Source of the DNA: Pontibacter flavimaris
Lineage (GTDB): Bacteria > Bacteroidota > Bacteroidia > Cytophagales > Hymenobacteraceae
Reading direction: 5' to 3'
NCBI RefSeq assembly: GCF_001907195.1
Contig: NZ_LVWA01000012.1
Span: forward strand, 328,960 to 392,959
DNA length: 64,000 nt
The notes beneath the pieces were generated by a model that was not told the origin of the DNA, made no database searches, and saw only the letters and a list, made by a program, of their open reading frames with translations. This document shows positions 26,404-34,378 of the stretch, piece by piece. Position 1 is the stretch's first letter, and every line of letters starts with the position of its first letter. The translations under genes and the position numbers were made by a program.

Positions 26404-26463
26404 GTCTCTCGCCTGCAAAAGTATAAACCCGGGGGCAATTTGCTATACTTTATACTTAAGAAT

Positions 26464-27573
26464 TCAACTCCCGCTGCGGCAGGCCCGACAGGTGCTCGAT
26501 CGGCTCGCCTTCCGTGGTGAGGTAGCCTTTCTCAGGTCGGCGGTAAGGCAGGAGTGTACCGGCAGCACGTACATCAGATCGCCTATGTTATACTTTGCAA
26601 AGTGCTCCGGAGAGGCTCTCACCACCCCATGCTCCTGCGAGAGCGACACCACAGCAATCCCTTCCAGCGGCTCCGACCAACCATTCTCCGTCAGCTCCAC
26701 CACCCGTCCGAAGAGCGGAGCGTCCTCTTGCTGCAGCAGCACATCTTTGGAGAAGTGCACGCTGCCGCCGTAAAGTATGATCTCACCGCGATCAGGGTGC
26801 TTGGCTACCACCGGGCAGGCCATACACACGGCAATATCTTCGAAAGAGCAGGAGCCAATGTGCTGCTGCGTGAGGTCATAGAACACGAAATTACCCGGGC
26901 GTATCTCTTCCAATCCCTGCAGGTCTTCCACGATGCTGCAGGAGGGCGTGTCGCCGAGGGAGCGCTGCAGGTTCGGAAAATCAGCCTTGTAGCGCTCGCG
27001 CAGTTGGTTGAGTTGCGTCACTGAGTTGTTGAAAATGGCATGGATAGCAGCTGCGTCAGTTTGCTTGTAAGTGTGGCCGTCGTGCACCACAAAACCGGCG
27101 AACTGCAGCTTCTCCTGCCCCTGTATCAACTTCAGCAGGGCATCCAGTTCGGCATAGTTTGTGGCAGGGATGCCGGTGCGGTGATAGCCGGTGTCGATTT
27201 TAACAGAGAGCTGCACCGGGTGCTGCAGGCCTTTCGCCAGCGCCGTTACGGTTTCCGGGTTTACGGCCACCAGGTGCAGTTTTATGCGCGAGGCCAGCTC
27301 GTTTATACTTTCCAGCTCCCGCACGTTGGCCGGGAAGGCGACCAGGATGTCGCGCCAGCCATGGTAGGCAAAGTAGCGGGCCATGCGCACCGACGACACG
27401 GTGATGGCCTCCACCCCGAACTCCCGGAACCACTCCCCCACCTGCACCGACTGGTGCGTTTTGAAATGCGGCCGCAGCCGCACCTTGTTTCGCCGGGCCT
27501 TCTCCACCATGCGGCTAATGTTACGCAGGGCTTTCTCTTTATCTATCAGTAGCGTGGGCGTCGTTATTTTCAT
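26464..27573 (-). CDS. D-threonine-aldolase/D-serine-dehydratase-like PLP enzyme with apparent C-terminal frameshift
   Basis: Fold-type III PLP enzyme (alanine-racemase-like N-terminal barrel plus D-serine-dehydratase-like C-terminal domain), acting on D-threonine or similar beta-hydroxy-D-amino acids. The ATG at 27573 is chosen over a GTG 63 bp upstream. K38 in 'RPHFKTHQS' is the PLP lysine; 'HSC' in 'YVLPVHSCLTADL' is the metal-binding His-x-Cys. After ADL the frame ends in a Cys/Arg/Ser-rich tail unlike the family. In the neighbouring frame the same DNA encodes 'GYLTTEGEPIEHLSGLPQRE' up to a stop at 26456-26458, a plausible family C-terminus. One missing base at about 26531-26537 would explain this: either a sequencing error or a recent mutation. 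Confidence 0.85.
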   Translation of the reverse strand: MKITTPTLLIDKEKALRNISRMVEKARRNKVRLRPHFKTHQSVQVGEWFREFGVEAITVSSVRMARYFAYHGWRDILVAFPANVRELESINELASRIKLHLVAVNPETVTALAKGLQHPVQLSVKIDTGYHRTGIPATNYAELDALLKLIQGQEKLQFAGFVVHDGHTYKQTDAAAIHAIFNNSVTQLNQLRERYKADFPNLQRSLGDTPSCSIVEDLQGLEEIRPGNFVFYDLTQQHIGSCSFEDIAVCMACPVVAKHPDRGEIILYGGSVHFSKDVLLQQEDAPLFGRVVELTENGWSEPLEGIAVVSLSQEHGVVRASPEHFAKYNIGDLMYVLPVHSCLTADLRKATSPRKASRSSTCRACRSGS

Positions 27574-27654
27574 AAGTGTAAAAGATACAAAAAGTAGCTG
27601 ATCCTGTGAATTTAAGCACTTTTTAGAAAGAAACACAGCCTGTTATACCTTTAG

Positions 27655-27668
27655 GTGATAAATATCAT
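27655..27668. promoter_or_regulatory. Candidate FNR/CRP-family site upstream of hemN
   Basis: GTGATAAATATCAT contains TGAT-N4-ATCA, the core of an FNR-type box, 60 bp before the hemN ATG. An oxygen-responsive input would suit an oxygen-independent heme gene. Sequence match only. Confidence 0.4.
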
Positions 27669-27727
27669 TTCCTGAAACGCCCATACTCCTGACATTTGCA
27701 TAGAACAAAGTAGAAGAGGAGAAAAGA

Positions 27728-29104
27728 ATGCAAGAAGCACTGAAAACCACCCCCGCCGAACTGCTGGCCAAGTATGATGTGCCATCGCCGCGTTATACCA
27801 GCTACCCGACCGTGCCCTATTGGGACGAGAAGCCACTGACGCAGGCGCAATGGATGCAGCACGTAAAGCAGGCTTTCCGGAAGACGAACAGCTCGGAGGG
27901 CATCAGTCTATACTTGCACCTGCCCTTCTGCGAGAACCTGTGCACTTACTGCGGCTGCAACAAGCGCATCACCAAAAACCACGCGGTGGAGGAGCCCTAC
28001 CTGCAGGCGATGGTGGAGGAGTGGGACATGTACCTGGCCGAGTTTGATGAAAAGCCCCGCCTGACGGAAATGCACCTGGGAGGCGGCACACCCACCTTTT
28101 TTAGCGCACAAAACCTGAAAAAGCTGCTGGAGGCCCTGCTGGAGAAAGTGGAAGTTACGCCTGATGCGGCCTTTAGCATCGAGGTTCACCCGAACGCCAC
28201 CAACGCCGAACAACTGCAGGTGCTCTACGACCTGGGCTTCCGGAGGCTGAGTGTCGGCATCCAGGACTTTAACCCGCGCGTGCAGTTCGTGATTAACCGC
28301 ATGCAGACCTTTGAGCGCACCAAGGAGACGTTTGACATTGCCCGTGAGATCGGTTATACTTCCATCAACGCGGATATTATATACGGCCTGCCGTTCCAGA
28401 ACGCGGACTGCGTGCGCCATACCATTGAGCGTGTAAAAGAGCTGCGCCCCGAGCGCATCGCCTTCTACAGCTACGCCCACGTGCCCTGGAAGAGCAAATC
28501 GCAGCGCCGCTACTCTGATAAGGACCTTCCGGAGCCATCCGAGAAGCGCGGCCTGTACGAACTGGGCAGAAACATGCTGGAGGAAGCCGGCTACGTGGAG
28601 ATTGGCCTGGACCACTTCGCCCTGCCGGAGGATGAGTTATACATTGCCGCGCAGAACGGCACCCTGCACCGTAACTTTATGGGCTACACCCCGCGCCACA
28701 CCGAACTGCTCATCGGCCTGGGCTGTTCCAGCATCTCCGACACTGGCACGGCCTTCATGCAGAACATCAAGGAAGTGGAGGCTTATGAGGAGGTAATCGA
28801 ATTGGGTGTGCTGCCGTTGCTGAAAGGCCACGAGCTGACCGAGGAAGACCTCATCATCCGCAAGCATATCCTGAACCTGATGTGCCGCCTGTATACTTCC
28901 TGGACCGAGGAGGAGCTACCCTACTTTGTGGACGCCCTGATCAGGCTGCAGCCGCTGGAGGAGGATGGCCTGCTGGAATACAGCAACCACGACATACAGG
29001 TGCTGGAGGCCGGTCGGCCGTTCCTGCGCAACATCGCTATGTGCTTCGACGCCAGGCTTTGGGAGGCCCAGCCAACCACGCCGGTGTTCAGCAAGTCAGT
29101 ATAA
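27728..29104 (+). CDS. hemN: Oxygen-independent coproporphyrinogen III oxidase HemN
   Basis: Radical-SAM enzyme converting coproporphyrinogen III to protoporphyrinogen IX without oxygen, in the cytosol. 458 aa, the length of true HemN rather than the shorter HemW. The iron-sulfur motif C68-x3-C72-x2-C75-x-C77 ('CENLCTYCGC') is intact, preceded by 'LYLHLPF'; 'GGGTPTF' for SAM binding and 'RLSVGIQDFNPRVQ' follow, and the HemN C-terminal domain is present (about 370-450). It is followed by a terminator and, after a repeat-rich gap, by hemJ, the next step of heme synthesis. A TGAT-N4-ATCA site lies upstream. Confidence 0.95.
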   Translation: MQEALKTTPAELLAKYDVPSPRYTSYPTVPYWDEKPLTQAQWMQHVKQAFRKTNSSEGISLYLHLPFCENLCTYCGCNKRITKNHAVEEPYLQAMVEEWDMYLAEFDEKPRLTEMHLGGGTPTFFSAQNLKKLLEALLEKVEVTPDAAFSIEVHPNATNAEQLQVLYDLGFRRLSVGIQDFNPRVQFVINRMQTFERTKETFDIAREIGYTSINADIIYGLPFQNADCVRHTIERVKELRPERIAFYSYAHVPWKSKSQRRYSDKDLPEPSEKRGLYELGRNMLEEAGYVEIGLDHFALPEDELYIAAQNGTLHRNFMGYTPRHTELLIGLGCSSISDTGTAFMQNIKEVEAYEEVIELGVLPLLKGHELTEEDLIIRKHILNLMCRLYTSWTEEELPYFVDALIRLQPLEEDGLLEYSNHDIQVLEAGRPFLRNIAMCFDARLWEAQPTTPVFSKSV

Positions 29105-29141
29105 TGAATAGAGTTTAGTGATTTGATTGGTTTGGGGATGA

Positions 29142-29170
29142 AGAGACGCCATAACAGGCGTCTCTTTTTC
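29142..29170 (+). terminator. Intrinsic terminator after hemN
   Basis: Perfect 9-bp stem AGAGACGCC/GGCGTCTCT with a 6-nt loop and a T-run. Confidence 0.9.
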
Positions 29171-29366
29171 TTTGCTGGCATTACTGGCGCCGGTATCCAA
29201 CCGGTGACGCCAGGTGTGCAGCGAGTCTCCATACTCGCTCTAAAGTATGAGGGTTATACTTTGCTCATGGCGCAGATATCCGCTTGTATCTTTTTAAACT
29301 ATTGGATAAACCGCCCCTCTCCCTCCGAGGCTACGATCAGGACACAAGTATAAAAGCCAATTGCTA

Positions 29367-29387
29367 TTCGGGATTTGGAATCCCGAA
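29367..29387. repeat. Small palindrome TTCGGGATTTGGAATCCCGA(A)
   Basis: A 21-bp hairpin of the same class as those at 14650-14792, with different arms (TTCGGGATT / AATCCCGAA). It is followed at once by 'gaggatttgcagtccgac', a decayed relative. Confidence 0.65.
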
Positions 29388-29559
29388 GCCCCTGCTATGA
29401 GGATTTGCAGTCCGACTTTCAGCTTATAGTCGCAGCTCTACAGCGAGCAAAGTATAAAACCGGATTTAAAATCCTGGCAATAGCATACTTGCAGCATATA
29501 GATCTGAATGAGTGGGGAAGAAAGTAAGGTGTGTCCAAATTATAGCCTCGGAGGGAGAT

Positions 29560-29702
29560 TTTAGCACACGGGGTCCAACCACCCCTACCCCTCCTTAGCC
29601 AAGGAGGGGAGTCTGTTACTGCTGCTTCCAAAGTATAAGTTTCATAGTTGAGGCTATCGCGCGGACAGGCGCGACCTGTCCCTACAAAGTATAAACCTGC
29701 CC
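29560..29702 (-). repeat. Repeat family D, inverted full copy
   Basis: Reverse complement of 25385-25535: 'aaccacccctacccctcctt' start, 'gctgcttccaaagtataag', 'ttcatagttgaggctatcg' and the palindrome GGACAGGCGCGACCTGTCC (29663-29681, one base shorter). The two copies flank the GH25-hemN block in opposite orientation. Confidence 0.78.
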
Positions 29703-29748
29703 TATCCCTCCAATCATACTTCTGCTCCCGCAATTAAACATTTCGGCT

Positions 29749-29756
29749 TACCTTTG
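29749..29756 (+). promoter_or_regulatory. -7 promoter element of hemJ
   Basis: TACCTTTG, perfect TAnnTTTG, 20 bp before the ATG. Confidence 0.55.
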
Positions 29757-29776
29757 CAGAAACACGACCCGCTGCT

Positions 29777-30307
29777 ATGAGCTATTTCTACGTCAAGGCG
29801 CTGCACATCATTTTTGTGGTCACCTGGTTTGCCGGGCTCTTCTACATCGTGCGCCTTTTTATATACTTTGCCGAGGCCGCCGAAAAGCCCGAGCCGGAGA
29901 AATCCATACTTCAGAAACAGTTGGCCCTGATGCAGAAAAGGCTGTGGTACGGCATCACCTGGCCCTCGGCCATCCTCACGCTTATTTTCGGCGGTATCAT
30001 GCTCTACCTGTACGGCTCCATCCCTAGCTGGCTCGTCTGGAAACTCAGCTTTGTGGTGGGCCTGTATGTGTATCACTTCCTCTGTCACGCCATTTTTAAG
30101 CAACAACAGCAGGGGCTCATCAAGTATACCTCCACCCAACTCCGCATCTGGAACGAGGTGGCCACGCTTTTCCTCATCAGCATCGTGTTCCTGGTGGTGC
30201 TCAAAAGCTCACTCAGCATGCTTTGGGGCATCATCGGGCTCATCCTTTTCTCCGCCATCCTCATGCTGGCCATCCGCATCTATAAAAGAGCCAGGGAGAA
30301 GAGTTAG
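29777..30307 (+). CDS. hemJ: Protoporphyrinogen oxidase HemJ (CopD-like membrane protein)
   Basis: Integral inner-membrane protein of 176 aa with about five helices, matching the HemJ family that oxidises protoporphyrinogen IX to protoporphyrin IX in many bacteria lacking HemG or HemY. The family hallmark is an N-terminal helix with an invariant His in 'KALHIIFVVTWFAGLFYIVR' (H10) and a following Arg; 'RLWYGITWPSAILTLIFGG' is the second conserved segment. Older annotation often calls this CopD family. It comes soon after hemN, which makes its substrate, so the assignment is supported by context. Own promoter box upstream; a large nested inverted repeat downstream. Confidence 0.87.
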   Translation: MSYFYVKALHIIFVVTWFAGLFYIVRLFIYFAEAAEKPEPEKSILQKQLALMQKRLWYGITWPSAILTLIFGGIMLYLYGSIPSWLVWKLSFVVGLYVYHFLCHAIFKQQQQGLIKYTSTQLRIWNEVATLFLISIVFLVVLKSSLSMLWGIIGLILFSAILMLAIRIYKRAREKS

Positions 30308-30715
30308 GAAGTTAGAGAGTTGGGGAGTTAAAAGGTTAGAGAGTTAGAAAGTTAGAGAGTTAAAAATTTAGGTTCATGCCGCAAGTTTAGCGGTAGCGTA
30401 ACTTGTGGCTAGCTTTGACGCCAGTTTGCAACTGGCTTTCTGCGAAAGTATAGGAAGTATTAATTGTTGGTGTTATCACCAACAATTAATACTTCCTATA
30501 CTTTCGCAGTCTTTAAAATAAAGTATCGCTAAAGCCTTTGCAGCCCTTGCTTTTTCAAAGCAAAGCAGTTATAAACTGCTACCATACTTCGCCACAAGTT
30601 ACGCTGTCGCTACACTTGCGGCATAACTCTCCAACTCTTTAACGCTCTAACTCCTCAACTCTTTCACTCCCTCAACTTTCTAACCTCCAAACTTTCTAAC
30701 TTTTTAACTATAAGC
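30308..30715. repeat. Nested inverted repeat with octameric tandem repeats
   Basis: Three layers around one centre. Outermost, left: seven tandem octamers of the form GTTRRRRR (GTTAGAGA, GTTGGGGA, GTTAAAAG and so on) from about 30310; right: about ten complementary YAACYYYY octamers up to about 30713. Middle: 34-bp inverted arms at about 30376-30409 and 30590-30623 ('atgccgcaag...aacttgtggc') with three mismatches. Innermost: a perfect 33-bp inverted repeat, 30440-30472 and 30477-30509, with loop TTAT, each arm holding AAAGTATAGGAAGTATTAA. Two small palindromes (CCAGTTTGCAACTGG and GCAGTTATAAACTGC) lie between middle and inner layers. No coding potential. Confidence 0.9.
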
Positions 30716-30717
30716 CT

Positions 30718-30725
30718 TACCTTTG
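30718..30725 (+). promoter_or_regulatory. -7 promoter element directly before the zinc-ribbon gene
   Basis: TACCTTTG, perfect consensus, ending 5 bp before the ATG; transcription would start at or next to the start codon. Confidence 0.55.
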
Positions 30726-30730
30726 CACCT

Positions 30731-31360
30731 ATGAACAAAGCACTGAAGGCAAACGAGAGAGAGTTGATTAAACTGGCGCGCTTTTTCAGCAAGCGGGCCG
30801 AGCAGCTAGCTGTGGATGGAGAGTTGAGTGAGGACCAGCGGCAGCTGACGCAGGCCTGCGAGAACCTGGAGCGGCAACTGCTGCAGCACGCTGCAAACCG
30901 CGAAGCCATCATGGACAAGCGCGCCCGCCTGGAGAAACTGATCGAGGATAATGCCCAGTGCCCGAAGTGCCGCAAGGCTGACATGCTGAAGCAGCAGGCC
31001 GTAACCACCAACGAGCATGGCTGGAAACTGAACACCTACCGCTGCCGCCGCTGCAACACCTCCTTTACCTGGAACCGCCCTAACAACCCCTGGCATATGG
31101 TGCAGTTTCTGGAACTGTACATCAAGGAACTGGAGGAGTCTTTAAATGTAGACATGGAACCAAGCCTGCGCCAGCACACAGAGGCCGCACTTCCGCAACT
31201 GCAGGACAGCTTATCGCGCCTGCGCCCCGTGCTGCAGGACTCCGATGAGGAAGTAGAGGCCCTGACGGAGAAAGAGCGCGAGATGGACAAGATCATCCAC
31301 CAGTTCAAAAACTACCTTCTCATCGAGAAGATAAAGCTGGACACGTACCAGGAGGAGTAG
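30731..31360 (+). CDS. Uncharacterised coiled-coil protein with a central zinc ribbon
   Basis: 209 aa, soluble. A zinc ribbon with C77-x2-C80 ('QCPKCRKAD') and C105-x2-C108 ('YRCRRCNTSF') sits between two long helical, heptad-rich segments (about 3-72 and 120-205), the last highly charged. The ribbon resembles those of nucleic-acid-binding or transposase-associated proteins, but no known family was recognised. It has its own promoter box. The gene converges with an AEC transporter; the 64 bp between them contain an imperfect inverted repeat ('gttgttagttactcgttatt' against 'aataactaacaac') that may end both. Confidence 0.7.
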   Translation: MNKALKANERELIKLARFFSKRAEQLAVDGELSEDQRQLTQACENLERQLLQHAANREAIMDKRARLEKLIEDNAQCPKCRKADMLKQQAVTTNEHGWKLNTYRCRRCNTSFTWNRPNNPWHMVQFLELYIKELEESLNVDMEPSLRQHTEAALPQLQDSLSRLRPVLQDSDEEVEALTEKEREMDKIIHQFKNYLLIEKIKLDTYQEE

Positions 31361-31424
31361 TTTTTAGTTGTTAGTTACTCGTTATTAGTTTTTGTTCTCT
31401 ACTAACCCTAATAACTAACAACTT

Positions 31425-32342
31425 TTAACTGATAACCACATTCAAAACCCAGTACCAGAAAGCGAGCGTGATGAAGGACAGCGGGATGCCGAAACCCACC
31501 ATCATGCTGGCCAGCCTTGGTTTAAGGCCATGCGATGCCGCTACGATACTAGCCGTGATCATGGGAGCCATGGCGGCTTCTAAAACACTGATTTGTAGTA
31601 GCTCTCCCCGCAGGCCAAATACTCCATAGTATAACGCAAGTATAAGGGCTGGAGCAAGTATAAGCTGGAAGGTGAGCCCCAGTGCCAGAAATCCCCAGTG
31701 CTTGCTGCGCCACTCGGGCCGCAACTGCAGCCCCACCGACACCAGCGCCAGCGGCGACACCGTACTGCCCAAACGCTGGAACACCTCTTTGAGCTCGCTG
31801 GGGAAGTGCAGGTGGAGCACGTTGAGCAAAAGCGCGAGCAGAAAAGCGACGAACGGCGGGAAAAGGAAGATTTTGCGGGCAATGACACCGGCACTGGCCG
31901 TGCCTCTAGAGAAACTCGCCGCAACCGCGATGCCCAGTGTGGAGAGCACCACAAACGTTCCCGGCTGGTCGATCAGAATCACGGTTTCCAGGCTGTCTGG
32001 ACCGAAGAGCGCCTCTATGACCGGCAGCCCCACAAAAGAGGTGTTGCCCAGCCCTCCGGTAAGTATAAGGCAGCCCACCAGCTTGCGCGACCAACCAAAG
32101 GCCTTGCCCAGGCTCCAGAAGAACAGGGCAGCCGCGCCAAAGCAGATCCAGGCCACCCCCACCGGCAGCAGCACCGTGCTGTTCAGCTCTATCTCAGGTA
32201 TAAAGTAGAGCGCCAGCGCCGGCATCGAGATGTAGATAATGAACTGGTTGAGCACTTGCGCCGAATTCTTCGGAAACTCCTTTACGCGCTGCAGCAGCAC
32301 GCCCAGCCCCAAACATCCAAACAAAAGTATAAAACTGCCCAT
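31425..32342 (-). CDS. AEC (auxin efflux carrier) family transporter
   Basis: Inner-membrane secondary transporter, 305 aa with about ten helices in two five-helix halves, as in the AEC/BART superfamily. Recognisable parts: 'GSFILLFGCLGLGVLLQR' start, 'INQFIIYISMPALAL'-like TM2 with the conserved Pro, 'GLGNTSFVGLPV' in the first half and the final 'MIGFGIPLSFI'-like helix. Bacterial members export or import organic acids such as malate or malonate; the substrate here is unknown. Single gene; several AAGTATAAG motifs are inside. Confidence 0.88.
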   Translation of the reverse strand: MGSFILLFGCLGLGVLLQRVKEFPKNSAQVLNQFIIYISMPALALYFIPEIELNSTVLLPVGVAWICFGAAALFFWSLGKAFGWSRKLVGCLILTGGLGNTSFVGLPVIEALFGPDSLETVILIDQPGTFVVLSTLGIAVAASFSRGTASAGVIARKIFLFPPFVAFLLALLLNVLHLHFPSELKEVFQRLGSTVSPLALVSVGLQLRPEWRSKHWGFLALGLTFQLILAPALILALYYGVFGLRGELLQISVLEAAMAPMITASIVAASHGLKPRLASMMVGFGIPLSFITLAFWYWVLNVVIS

Positions 32343-32470
32343 CGCTGTCTCAGAACATCATGCCGCCCTTACCCGGAGCGGCAGGCAAAGGTACGGCTGT
32401 AACGTTATTTTCCATGAGGCTGCAGGTTAGAAAATGGCGGTAAGTATAGCAGACATCGTCACCCACCCTA

Positions 32471-34378
32471 CTACCCCAGCAGCGAGTTCGTGTACTTGAG
32501 TTTTATACTTGCCTGGAAGTTGGCGATCGTCTTGAAGATCTCCTTCAGGGTTACCTGCTCAATTTTGGTCAGGCTGCGGATATCGATGAAGTTATCGGGG
32601 GCCGCTTTGTCCTGAATCATCTGCACGGCCTGCTTCTTCAGACGCAGGCTCATCAGGTAATAGTAAGAGTGCATCAGCTCCTGGAAATCTGTGTCTGTAA
32701 ACTCTCCCAGCGCCTTCAGGTCCTCCAGCCGCTCGCCGGTGTTGGTTTTGAAAACCCTGCTTTTCAGGGCATACACGCGCACCAGGTCCACAATCGGTGT
32801 CATCGTTTTCTTAATGTCGAATACCTCCTGGCTGCCCTTGGTAATGGTTTTGATGTTCTTGAAGAAGGTGAGCGGGGGCACGTACTGCAGCGCATTCTGG
32901 GCCATGTGGTAGAGGAAGCGGCCTAGTGGTTTCTGCAGTTCCTCGTCCAGGAACGCGCGCAACTCCTCCATGATCGGTGCCTCGCCATAGATGTAGCGGC
33001 AGTCGAAGAAGGTGGAGAATTTCATCACCGTTTCCGGGTCGGGCTCCTGCATCCAGCTGCTGTAGTTGCGCTTCCAGTGCGAGAGCGAGTGCGTCCATTT
33101 CGGGTTTTTGGCCATAAAACCGCCCTTGCAGTAGCTAAACCCGATCGTATCCAGCCGCTCCGACACCAGTTCGGCAAACTGAAGGAAGTACGCCCGCACC
33201 AGTTCCCGCTGCTCGTTGGCCTTGTCCTCGTAAATAATGGCGTTGTCCTGGTCGGTATTCAGCGTTTGCTCCTTGCGGCCCTCGCTGCCCAACACCATGA
33301 ACACGAACTTGGCGGGCGGGGCTCCCAGCTCCTCTATCACGCCCTCGATCACTTTGGTGGTGATGGTATCCGATACGGTGGTGATGACCTGGTTCACGAT
33401 CTCGGGCTTCACGCCGCGGTCCAGGAGCTGGTACACGATCTCGGGCACCTTCTCCCACTTCCGCTTCAGCTCCTCCACCGACTGGGCCAGCTTTACTGAT
33501 TGTATGAACACGAACGGCGACTGCGCCTGCTCGCTCAGCAGCTTGTTGCGGCTGATAAAGCCCAAGTACTGCCCGTTCTGCTCTATCAGCAGGTAGCGGG
33601 TTTTCGTGCGGAACATCAAGAGTATGGCCTCATACACGTACGCCTGCGTGCTGATGCTCACGATCGGGTTGTCCATCACCTGCTGCACCGGCTCCTGCAC
33701 ACTTACCTGCCGGGCCACCACGTTATCGCGGATGCTGATGTCGGTGAGGTAGCCGATGATCTGCCCCTGCGCATCGTGCACAAACAGGCAGCTGACCTTT
33801 TTATCGGCCATCATTCTGGCTGCCTCATAGATGGGCGTATCGCCGGGGCAGGTTACCAGGTCGCGGTACACGAGCATTTCTATCTTGCGGGAGTAGAGCT
33901 GGTCGGAGGCGATGAAATTATCCTGGAAGGCAGAGGGCCGCTTCACAAAGTGGGCAAACTCGTCGTTGAGCATGCGGCGGCCAAACTCCGCCGTAAAGTG
34001 GTGGAAGAAATCCTCGTAGCCCAGGCAAAGCTGCCTGAAATCGCGGCGCGGCAGAAAGTATACCTTCGTCCCCTTTTTAGCGATAACCGAGCGCAGCGAC
34101 CTTTTACGGTTCAGCAGCACCGAAATGCCGCCGTAGCAATAGCCGCTTTGGTGGTGCTCCGGCACCCGCTTGTTCTGTTCGCTGTCGTAAAAAAAGCTCT
34201 CGTACTCCCCTTCCGCTATCAGGTCCACCCCTTTCATCCTGGTTATTTCCTGCAGGTAGATGGCGGTGTCTTTGGTATAGGTTACCTCCTGCAGCAGATC
34301 GGCCACGCCCAGCAGCACCTCTTCGGGCAGCAGGCTAAAGGGCTTTACCGTTTTCAGAAACGCTAGTTTGTCAGTCAT
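32471..34378 (-). CDS. CNMP-binding/CBS/DUF294 nucleotidyltransferase-like protein
   Basis: Cytosolic regulatory protein of 635 aa: cyclic-nucleotide-binding-like domain (about 10-125, 'FSLLPEEVLLGVADLLQEVT'), two CBS repeats (about 155-275, 'IYEAARMMADKKVSCLFV' and 'YVYEAILLMFRTKTRYLLIE'), a GlnD-like nucleotidyltransferase domain DUF294 (about 290-440, with 'MVLGSEGRKEQTLNTDQDNA' carrying GS and DxD), and the DUF294 C-terminal helical domain (about 460-610). The target of any nucleotidylation is not known. It overlaps the stop/start of the exonuclease gene upstream by 4 bp (ATGA), a translationally coupled pair. Confidence 0.9.
   Translation of the reverse strand: MTDKLAFLKTVKPFSLLPEEVLLGVADLLQEVTYTKDTAIYLQEITRMKGVDLIAEGEYESFFYDSEQNKRVPEHHQSGYCYGGISVLLNRKRSLRSVIAKKGTKVYFLPRRDFRQLCLGYEDFFHHFTAEFGRRMLNDEFAHFVKRPSAFQDNFIASDQLYSRKIEMLVYRDLVTCPGDTPIYEAARMMADKKVSCLFVHDAQGQIIGYLTDISIRDNVVARQVSVQEPVQQVMDNPIVSISTQAYVYEAILLMFRTKTRYLLIEQNGQYLGFISRNKLLSEQAQSPFVFIQSVKLAQSVEELKRKWEKVPEIVYQLLDRGVKPEIVNQVITTVSDTITTKVIEGVIEELGAPPAKFVFMVLGSEGRKEQTLNTDQDNAIIYEDKANEQRELVRAYFLQFAELVSERLDTIGFSYCKGGFMAKNPKWTHSLSHWKRNYSSWMQEPDPETVMKFSTFFDCRYIYGEAPIMEELRAFLDEELQKPLGRFLYHMAQNALQYVPPLTFFKNIKTITKGSQEVFDIKKTMTPIVDLVRVYALKSRVFKTNTGERLEDLKALGEFTDTDFQELMHSYYYLMSLRLKKQAVQMIQDKAAPDNFIDIRSLTKIEQVTLKEIFKTIANFQASIKLKYTNSLLG

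Noticed and set aside
30308..30370. Tandem octamers that at first look like a short CRISPR array
   Set aside because: Repeat unit is 8 bp without spacers, and no cas genes are near.
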